Of a stretch of DNA of 6,598 nt, positions 1 to 5,676 are shown in pieces. The position numbers were made by a program, and so were the translations under genes. Position 1 is the stretch's first letter. Each line of letters opens with the position of its first letter. A model generated the notes under the pieces. It saw nothing but the letters and a program-made list of their open reading frames with translations. It did not search any database and was not told the DNA's origin. The DNA comes from an uncultured Chloroflexota bacterium (lineage in GTDB: Bacteria; Chloroflexota; Dehalococcoidia; SAR202; UBA11138), in contig CAJWRP010000125.1 in NCBI GenBank assembly GCA_913046025.1, positions 1 through 6,598 of the forward strand, read 5' to 3'.

Positions 1-1191
1 GGCCGGATTAAATGGCTCAACGTTCTCCCCAAGAAGTAGGGCCACGATTCTCGCAGCGGCCTTGCCATCTCCAAATGGGCTGGCGGCCTGGGCCATCCCT
101 CTATAAGCTGACTCGTCCTCCAACAGGAGGTCCACCTCGGAGACTATGCGTTGACGGTCAGTGCCCACAGTTATGGCAGTGCCGGACTCTATTGCCTCCG
201 GACGCTCCGTTACACTGCGAAGAACCAACACCGGCTTGGACAAGGTAGGGGCCTCTTCTTGAATGCCACCTGAGTCCGTTAGGATTATGTAAGCCGACTT
301 CATCAACTGGACCATCATCAGGTAATCTACGGGGTCCATCAGCGTTACGTTTTCCGTCTCGCCCAGAATTTCGTGCACGGGCTTCAAAATATTAGGGTTT
401 CGGTGAACAGGATATACGACGTGCACAGAATCTCCGTGGGATTCTGCGATGTCCTTAAGCGCCAGACAAATGTCCTTAATGGGTTTGCCGAAGTTCTCGC
501 GACGGTGAGCTGTTACCAGAATGAGTTTCTTCTTGTGACCTTCCAAGTCGTCGGAAAGATCGTGAACTTCGTCCAAAGGATTGAGTCTACTCAAAATAGC
601 ACCGAGGCCCGGTTGGTCAGGCCGCTCCACCGCCCACTGCAACGCATCGACAACAGTGTTACCGGTAACCATTATATGGTCGGAGGATATGCCCTCTCTT
701 ATTAGGTTCGATTGGGCTGAATCGGTAGGGGCAAAATGCAGGTCTGCAATCACCCCCGCCAGGCGCCTGTTGATCTCTTCGGGAAACGGCTGCGACCTGT
801 CAAAGCTCCTTAGTCCAGCCTCTACGTGGCCTACTTTGCAACCTGTGTAAAAAGCTGCTATTGCTGCTGCCATGACAGTGGTTGTGTCGCCCTGAACTAG
901 CACCCAGTCCGGCTTTACCTGGTGCAGAACTGGTTCTAACCTACTCAGTACGCTGGCTGTCGTCTGTATTAGTGTCTGGTCCCGCTCCATAACCTGCAGA
1001 TCGTAATCGGGCCGGATGCTAAAGACTTCAAATACCTGATCCAGCATCTCTCGATGTTGTGCCGTGCTGCAAACGATGGACTCTATATCTGAAGATTTGG
1101 CCCGACTATCCAGTTCTCGAATGACGGGTGCTAGCTTGATGGCCTCAGGCCGGGTGCCGATGACGGTGAGTACCTTCATTTTTACTGGCAT
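1..1191 (-). CDS. wecB: UDP-N-acetylglucosamine 2-epimerase, non-hydrolysing (C-terminus cut by window edge)
   Basis: The enzyme interconverts UDP-GlcNAc and UDP-ManNAc in the cytoplasm, supplying ManNAc-type sugars for surface glycans. The frame is open for 397 codons from ATG 1191 to base 1 with no stop, so only a short C-terminal tail should be missing (family members are about 370-390 residues). Visible family motifs in order: GTRPEAIKLAPVI (12-24), TAQHREMLDQV (43-53, a segment tied to the allosteric UDP-GlcNAc site in characterised bacterial enzymes), QGDTTT (100-105), GHVEAGLRS (121-129), PEEINRRL (137-144), TGNTVVDAL (176-184), TAHRREN (227-233) and TDSGGIQEE (305-313). D102, E124, E138 and H229 align with the catalytic residues known in E. 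coli WecB (D95, E117, E131, H213), so the protein looks active. ATG 1191 follows the epimerase stop by 14 nt and has only a weak ribosome site. In-frame ATG 1179 would give MKVLTVIGTRPEAIK, matching the usual family N-terminus, and is a real alternative. Family assignment is very secure. Confidence 0.96.
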   Translation of the reverse strand, partial: MPVKMKVLTVIGTRPEAIKLAPVIRELDSRAKSSDIESIVCSTAQHREMLDQVFEVFSIRPDYDLQVMERDQTLIQTTASVLSRLEPVLHQVKPDWVLVQGDTTTVMAAAIAAFYTGCKVGHVEAGLRSFDRSQPFPEEINRRLAGVIADLHFAPTDSAQSNLIREGISSDHIMVTGNTVVDALQWAVERPDQPGLGAILSRLNPLDEVHDLSDDLEGHKKKLILVTAHRRENFGKPIKDICLALKDIAESHGDSVHVVYPVHRNPNILKPVHEILGETENVTLMDPVDYLMMVQLMKSAYIILTDSGGIQEEAPTLSKPVLVLRSVTERPEAIESGTAITVGTDRQRIVSEVDLLLEDESAYRGMAQAASPFGDGKAAARIVALLLGENVEPFNPA

Positions 1192-1204
1192 GACTAATGA
1201 GTCA
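1191..1204 (-). promoter_or_regulatory. Small inverted repeat over the wecB start
   Basis: The 14 bases TGACTAATGAGTCA form a perfect 5-bp inverted repeat around a 4-base centre, in the gap between the SDR epimerase stop and the wecB ATG. In the transcript it could fold as a short hairpin whose 3' arm includes the A of the first AUG. Five pairs is weak and may be chance. If real it could dampen initiation at 1191 and favour the in-frame ATG at 1179. It is not a terminator: the stem is short and AT-rich and no U-run follows. Confidence 0.25.
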
Positions 1205-1205
1205 C

Positions 1206-2249
1206 TCAGCTGGACTCGGCCGTCATCTCTCGGACAGCAGAGGATACTCCAGGGCCGAAGCTCGCAGCCTCATCGATGAGGTCCCAGTTATCTCGGAACC
1301 ATGTCACCGTGTATTTCAAACCCTCATCGAAAGGTGTTTCGGGTTCGTAGCCAATTATGTCTTTTGCTTTGTCAATCGAGGCCAGCAACCTGGATTTAGT
1401 GTCCCACTTGCGACGGCTTGCAAATTGGATACCGGCTTTGCTATCTACCATCTGGTTGATCATCTCGGCTAGATCTATAATTCGAGTCTCTCGGCCTGAA
1501 GCGAGATTGAATTCCTGGCTGATGGCAGCCTCGAAGTATCCTGCCCTCAGCAAGCCGTCAACGATGTCTCCCACGAAGGTAAAGTCGCGAGTTTCCTCCC
1601 CTGAACCGGTTATAGGCAAAGGCTGGCCCTTCATGGCCCAGTAGATAAAGTTCGGGATGACGTTTCGATACTGGCCGGGCACTTCGCCGGGGCCATAGGA
1701 GTTAAAAAATCTGGGCTTAACCACCTTGAGGCCGTAATGGTTGTAAAAGAAGTTGCAGTAGAGCTCCCCCACCATTTTTGTTATCTGGTATGGGGTGCTC
1801 AAGTTTAGGGACATAAACTCTTCCTTCAGCGGCAGGGGGGCGCTGCTGCCGTAAATGGAACAGCCAGATGAGGCGTAAACGAAGCGATCCACATTGCTCA
1901 TGGTGGCGTACTGCAGTAACCGCAGAGTGCCCAGCCCATTGACCTCCAGATCGTGCTCTGGGTGGTCCACAGAGTTCTGGTTGGCGAAAAAGGCAGCCAG
2001 GTGGAAAACGACTTGCGGCTTTTCGAAGAAGACGCGCTTCAGTACGACCTCATCCTGTATGGTGCCTTTAGCGAACAGAACGTTGGGGTCCGAAGGGACG
2101 TTCCAACGTTCTGAGGCACTGTTATCGTCTAGTACAATTACCCTGGCTCCCAGTCGCGCTATTTCACGGGTGAGATTGGATCCGATGGCCCCGGCACCTC
2201 CGGTTATCAGAACCGTCTTGCCGCTATAGTAGTCTTCGTATTCCGTCAT
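1206..2249 (-). CDS. NAD-dependent epimerase/dehydratase (extended SDR, nucleotide-sugar)
   Basis: This is a 347-residue cytoplasmic enzyme of the extended short-chain dehydrogenase family, the group that includes UDP-glucose 4-epimerase and dTDP-glucose 4,6-dehydratase. The Rossmann nucleotide motif TGGAGAIG lies at 16-23 and is followed by acidic D41-D42 at the end of the second strand, which favours NAD over NADP. HLAA is at 83-86, a YASSGCSIYG segment at 125-134 carries the catalytic serine/threonine position (S128), and the active-site YQITK gives Y154 and K158. PRFFNSYGPGE (178-188), RNVIPNFI and DFTFVGDIVDGLL are typical substrate-domain signatures. The exact reaction cannot be read from sequence: a UDP-hexose 4-epimerase is my best guess because there is no clear dehydratase-type Asp-Glu pair beside the catalytic Ser/Thr. 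The start ATG overlaps the glycosyltransferase stop as ATGA, so the two are probably translationally coupled. All catalytic residues are intact. Confidence 0.93.
   Translation of the reverse strand: MTEYEDYYSGKTVLITGGAGAIGSNLTREIARLGARVIVLDDNSASERWNVPSDPNVLFAKGTIQDEVVLKRVFFEKPQVVFHLAAFFANQNSVDHPEHDLEVNGLGTLRLLQYATMSNVDRFVYASSGCSIYGSSAPLPLKEEFMSLNLSTPYQITKMVGELYCNFFYNHYGLKVVKPRFFNSYGPGEVPGQYRNVIPNFIYWAMKGQPLPITGSGEETRDFTFVGDIVDGLLRAGYFEAAISQEFNLASGRETRIIDLAEMINQMVDSKAGIQFASRRKWDTKSRLLASIDKAKDIIGYEPETPFDEGLKYTVTWFRDNWDLIDEAASFGPGVSSAVREMTAESS
2246..2249 (-). other. ATGA stop/start overlap (translational coupling)
   Basis: On the minus strand the four bases ATGA hold both the ATG of the SDR epimerase (2249-2247) and the TGA stop of the glycosyltransferase (2248-2246). 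This arrangement is typical of terminating ribosomes re-initiating on the next gene, and suggests the two proteins are made in linked amounts. Confidence 0.9.
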
Positions 2250-3466
2250 GTGTATGCCTCGGTGATAATGTCGTGGTACATATCTGTGCTCCCATGGCGT
2301 GAGAAATGAGCCTCTGCGTATTTTCGGCCGTTTTGGCCTTTTATATCTGCAAGACCGTTGCCCTGGAACAGTTCCAAGATAGCCTTAGTAATATCGTCAT
2401 GTTGTCCAGCGGGAAAGAAGCTTCCGCAGTCTGCCTCTTCTATCATTCGGCGAGCGTCGCTGGCAGGGTCGGCCCAGCAGATCGCAGGTCTGCCTGCAGC
2501 CATTATGCTTTGCAGCTTTCCAGGCACAACCGGCGTCTTCAAGTCTTTGCTTAGCGGGACCAGGCAGACATCTGATGCGCGTAGGAGCTCTACATACTGC
2601 TCTGGCGGCTGTGTTGGGACGAACTTGATGTTCGTCAGGCCGCTTTCTGTCGCCTGTTCCTGAAGGCGTTGCCGGAAGATACCGTCACCAGCCATCACAA
2701 ACACGATCTCGTCATGCTCTTTCAGGAGTCCGGCCACTTCCAGGATGTCTTCCAGGCCCTGAGCGAATCCCATAGTTCCAGCGAAGGAGACGATAAAAGC
2801 ACCGTCAAGGTTATTGGTCCTACGCCACTGGTTGTCGAGCGGCCCTGGACTGACCTCTTCCAGGTCAACCCAGTTGTGCACTACTTTGACCTTTGCGACG
2901 CGCGACCCTTTTTCAATTACGTATTCCCGATTTCCTTCTGAATGCACGGTGAGAGCGTCGGCGTGCTTGTACAGGAAACGTTCCATCCAGGTAGCTATGC
3001 CGATTAGTAAGCGGCTCTTGAGCAGACCCAGATCGACAACCGTTTGGGGATACAGGTCTTGAATATTGATAATCACTCGTGAACGCCATAAACGTGCCAG
3101 GGCGTATCCTGTTAGGCCCAGAGGCAAGGGTGGAGAGTAGACGATAACCGCATGGTGTCGCCCTATGAAAACGGCGATCAGGAAGAATACAAAGGCTGTG
3201 ATGAACTGTTCCAAACCCCGCACAATAGGTATATCTCGGCCAATGGGCAGTCCGGAGACTCTGTGCACCCGCGCGCCGTTTATAGTCTCACGACCGTAAA
3301 ACTTCTGCTTTCTTACAGTGGAGTCGGCCAAATTGCGGTCTGGTATCGAAGTCAGCACGGAAACCTGATACCCGTGCTGCATCAGATCCTCTGCCAGCTC
3401 TGAGAACAGACGTGCCGCGGATTTCACTGTGGGCGGGTAATCTACGGTAATTAAAAGGACCTTCAA
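2246..3466 (-). CDS. Glycosyltransferase family 4 (WbuB-like)
   Basis: A GT-B fold, retaining glycosyltransferase of family GT4, it probably moves a nucleotide-activated sugar onto a lipid-linked glycan at the cytoplasmic face of the inner membrane. With the TTG at 3466 as start it is 406 residues. The N-terminal half opens with KVLLITVDYPP (2-12) and SAARLFSELAEDL (16-28). A hydrophobic segment at about 88-102 fits the membrane-associated helix seen in WbuB-type enzymes, and INIQDLYPQ (133-141) and HNWVD (197-201) are typical of that group. The C-terminal donor domain has FAGTMG (228-233), MAGDG (258-262) and the nucleotide-sugar region PGKLQSIMAAGRPAI (315-329). The classical GG of the GT4 N-terminal loop is not obvious: SAA stands there. 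The longer reading from ATG 3538 would add 24 charged residues unlike any GT4 start and overlap the preceding gene by 62 nt, so I prefer TTG 3466, 10 nt after that gene's stop. The sugar transferred cannot be told. Confidence 0.93.
   Translation of the reverse strand: MKVLLITVDYPPTVKSAARLFSELAEDLMQHGYQVSVLTSIPDRNLADSTVRKQKFYGRETINGARVHRVSGLPIGRDIPIVRGLEQFITAFVFFLIAVFIGRHHAVIVYSPPLPLGLTGYALARLWRSRVIINIQDLYPQTVVDLGLLKSRLLIGIATWMERFLYKHADALTVHSEGNREYVIEKGSRVAKVKVVHNWVDLEEVSPGPLDNQWRRTNNLDGAFIVSFAGTMGFAQGLEDILEVAGLLKEHDEIVFVMAGDGIFRQRLQEQATESGLTNIKFVPTQPPEQYVELLRASDVCLVPLSKDLKTPVVPGKLQSIMAAGRPAICWADPASDARRMIEEADCGSFFPAGQHDDITKAILELFQGNGLADIKGQNGRKYAEAHFSRHGSTDMYHDIITEAYT
2257..2260 (-). promoter_or_regulatory. 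Ribosome binding site of the SDR epimerase
   Basis: GAGG lies 7 nt upstream of ATG 2249, inside the last codons of the glycosyltransferase. The motif and spacing fit a Shine-Dalgarno site and support this start codon over any later one. Confidence 0.7.
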
Positions 3467-3473
3467 TGAGTTT

Positions 3474-3479
3474 TCTCTA
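3474..3479 (-). promoter_or_regulatory. Ribosome binding site deciding the TTG start of the glycosyltransferase
   Basis: TAGAGA on the minus strand overlaps the TAG stop of the two-domain oxidoreductase, with its GAG 8 nt before TTG 3466. Placed at a usual Shine-Dalgarno distance, it supports initiation at the TTG rather than at the ATG at 3538 inside the preceding gene. Confidence 0.5.
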
Positions 3480-5648
3480 AGTCCACGATTCCACGCTCTG
3501 AACTTCAACAGGCATTCCGCTCTTAAGTGACTCGGCAATAGCGAAAGTAGTCATGGTAGTAGCCGCATAGTCCGCCATTGGCACAGGTGAGGTTTCGCCC
3601 CTGACCATTCCGAAGAAGGCCTCTAGCTCAGCTTTGTGGCCGCGGTCCAGGTTCCAGCGTTTCATATTATCGGTCTTGCCGTTTCTGACAATGCTCATCT
3701 GCTTAAAATTGTCTATGGAACAGGCGGCACCCTCCCAAAAGATCTCGATTCGTTCCCTGGGGAACGCGCGATCGCTCATGGACACATAGATGATGGATAC
3801 AGTAGACCCATCCGACATGTCCAGTGTCACAACAACGTTGTCATCTACAGTTGCCGCACCATATCCATTGACTGAACGAGCGTAGGCACGAATGGGATTG
3901 GCACCCAGCAGATACTGGGCCAAATCCACAAAATGGCACATTTCGCCGATTATGCGCCCTCCGCCTTCTATCGGGTCAAGCACCCAGCTACCGGGTGGTA
4001 CGGGGCCGGCGTTCACGCGCACGTGGACTATTGCCGGACCGGTTCGTGTCGAGAGGGCCTGTCGCGCTCGCACGCTGAAGGGCGAATAGCGCCTGTTGAA
4101 GCCTACCATTACGTGGCCGCTATTGGACTCCTGGGCATGAACGACCTGTGCCAGCGTCTCCGGCGTTGTGGCCAGAGGCTTTTCCACGAAGACGTGCTTG
4201 CCTTTCTCCAGGGCGGAAATTGTCATGGGCACGTGCAAGTCGTGGCGAGTGGTTATCAGGACACTATCCACCTTCTGGTCATCTAGCAGCTCCTGGTAGT
4301 CAGAACCGCAGTATTGAAAGCCATTACGCTCAGCGACGTGTCGAGCTGTATACCCGCTGGCCGTAACGACGCCTAGCAGGTTGATGTTGTCCATCTTCTT
4401 TAGGATGGGCAACAGTATGGACTTGGTGAACAGGCCAGCTCCAATAAGCCCGACCTGCGGTACGGCAGCACGGGACTTTGACGACTCCGTTGCCCTCTTC
4501 AAAGTCACTGAGGAGCGAGACACAGGTTCAGAAGGATACGAGAGGAGCACGCCAATGTGCCCTCCCCTGCCCTTGTACACCAGGTCATAGGCTTGTAGGG
4601 CTTCATGGATGGCGTACCTGTGTGTAATTATCGAGCCTAGCGCGACCTTGCCACCGGCCACCATTCGAAGGAACTCATCCATGTTTCGTTGAGCCGTCCA
4701 TCGCACGTAAGGCAGCGGGTAGTCTCGGCCCATCTCTTCGTACTGAGGGTCGTATATCCCAGGGCCTGCCGACCGAGGCACCATTAGTTTTAGCTCTTTG
4801 TCGAAAAACTGCCGTCGGTCCAGCTTCAGGTCCACCATGCCTGGAACAGCAAGGCGTCCGCCCTGCCGCGCTACCTCAGCAGCGAGATCGATTGGCTGAG
4901 ACGAGTTGGCGCCTGCGAAGATTACAACCGCGTCAGCGCCGCTTCCACCTGACCATGCTCTTACCTGCCCGACGACATCCTGAGAAAGATCAGATCCCTG
5001 TTCCATCCCGAGACTTTTAGCCAACTCGACCTTGTCTGGACTGATGTCTACTCCGAATACGTGGGCGCCTGCCCCCTGTAGAATTTGCACTGCAATGAGA
5101 CCAATAAGACCAAGGCCTATAACTACTACCCTGTCCCCTAATTGAACCTCGGCAGAGCGAACGCCGTGAAGTGCAATGGCTCCTACGCCAGCAAAAGCAG
5201 CGGCCTCAAAGTCCACCCCTTCTGGAATCTTAACCGCCAAACTGCGCGAAACGGAGACTACCTCGCTGTGGGAGGCCTGGTTTGCTCCAAAACAGGCCAC
5301 CTTGTCGCCGACCTGGAAGTCATCAACAGCAGGTGAGACTTCAATGACGTGGCCTGCGCAGCTGTAACCCAGCGGCACAGGTGTATCCAGACGGCCCATG
5401 GCAGCTCGGTACGTGTCCTTGATGCCATCTACCCTGACTTTGTTGATGACTTGGCGGACAAGGTCTGGTCGACTTCTGGCCTTGCCTATCAGGCTCTTTT
5501 TGGCCAGGTCCATCATCAATTTTTCCGTGCCTACACTTACCAGCGAGGTAACGTTCTGCACTAATACGCCATTGGAGCGCAGCGCAGGAACGGGAACTTC
5601 GTCCAGCGTTAAGTCGCCGGTCTTGTAGCTTTGCAGTACCTGTTTCAT
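3477..5648 (-). CDS. Two-domain oxidoreductase: MDR alcohol dehydrogenase-like + Gfo/Idh/MocA
   Basis: This 723-residue natural fusion carries two NAD(P)-dependent dehydrogenase domains; such 'bi-domain oxidoreductases' are known from polysaccharide loci, but their substrate is not established to my knowledge. Residues 1-372 form a medium-chain dehydrogenase/reductase: GROES-like part, then Rossmann motif GLGLIG (178-183) and D201 ending the second strand, favouring NAD. Its catalytic zinc ligands appear lost: the usual Cys-GxxTD region reads SLVSVGTE (35-42), and the GHE motif reads GYS (94-96). After a Ser/Arg-rich linker (about 373-396), residues 397-723 form a Gfo/Idh/MocA enzyme with GLIGAG (400-405), the EKP motif (489-491) and GGGRIIGEMCHFVDL (562-576), where H572 is the expected catalytic His. 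The Asp usually four residues before that His is Gly568, with E569 beside it. The start MKQVLQSYKTGDLTLDEVP is well placed for an MDR domain. It follows the DUF362 gene by 28 nt and lies 10 nt before the glycosyltransferase. I infer a sugar substrate from context only. Confidence 0.94.
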   Translation of the reverse strand: MKQVLQSYKTGDLTLDEVPVPALRSNGVLVQNVTSLVSVGTEKLMMDLAKKSLIGKARSRPDLVRQVINKVRVDGIKDTYRAAMGRLDTPVPLGYSCAGHVIEVSPAVDDFQVGDKVACFGANQASHSEVVSVSRSLAVKIPEGVDFEAAAFAGVGAIALHGVRSAEVQLGDRVVVIGLGLIGLIAVQILQGAGAHVFGVDISPDKVELAKSLGMEQGSDLSQDVVGQVRAWSGGSGADAVVIFAGANSSQPIDLAAEVARQGGRLAVPGMVDLKLDRRQFFDKELKLMVPRSAGPGIYDPQYEEMGRDYPLPYVRWTAQRNMDEFLRMVAGGKVALGSIITHRYAIHEALQAYDLVYKGRGGHIGVLLSYPSEPVSRSSVTLKRATESSKSRAAVPQVGLIGAGLFTKSILLPILKKMDNINLLGVVTASGYTARHVAERNGFQYCGSDYQELLDDQKVDSVLITTRHDLHVPMTISALEKGKHVFVEKPLATTPETLAQVVHAQESNSGHVMVGFNRRYSPFSVRARQALSTRTGPAIVHVRVNAGPVPPGSWVLDPIEGGGRIIGEMCHFVDLAQYLLGANPIRAYARSVNGYGAATVDDNVVVTLDMSDGSTVSIIYVSMSDRAFPRERIEIFWEGAACSIDNFKQMSIVRNGKTDNMKRWNLDRGHKAELEAFFGMVRGETSPVPMADYAATTMTTFAIAESLKSGMPVEVQSVESWT

Positions 5649-5676
5649 GTCTTGTTAATCTTCTTGGTGTCCACTT
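5649..5676 (-). other. Longest intergenic gap (28 nt), no promoter seen
   Basis: Between the DUF362 stop and the ATG of the two-domain oxidoreductase are 28 nt. On the minus strand they contain AAGAAG about 11 nt before the ATG and AAGAC directly before it, so the Shine-Dalgarno signal is poor. There is no room for a promoter or a terminator hairpin, so the two genes are probably on one transcript. Confidence 0.6.

Noticed and set aside
373..850. Overlapping plus-strand open frames of 110 and 89 codons
   Set aside because: They lie opposite the well-conserved wecB gene, their translations show no family motifs, and they have no operon context. They are frame shadows of wecB.
1192..1205. Intrinsic terminator between the SDR epimerase and wecB
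   Set aside because: The gap is only 14 nt, its stem is 5 bp with few G-C pairs, and there is no T-run after it on the minus strand.
1894..2229. Plus-strand open frame of 111 codons
   Set aside because: It is antisense to the nucleotide-binding part of the SDR epimerase; its composition is Ser/Thr/Arg-rich low-information and shows no recognisable domain.
3467..3538. N-terminal extension of the glycosyltransferase from ATG 3538
   Set aside because: It overlaps the end of the previous gene by 62 nt and adds residues that do not look like a signal peptide or a GT4 N-terminus; the TTG at 3466 is better placed.
3933..4286. Plus-strand open frame of 117 codons
   Set aside because: It is antisense to the Gfo/Idh/MocA half, where all conserved motifs are on the minus strand; no ribosome site or motif supports it.
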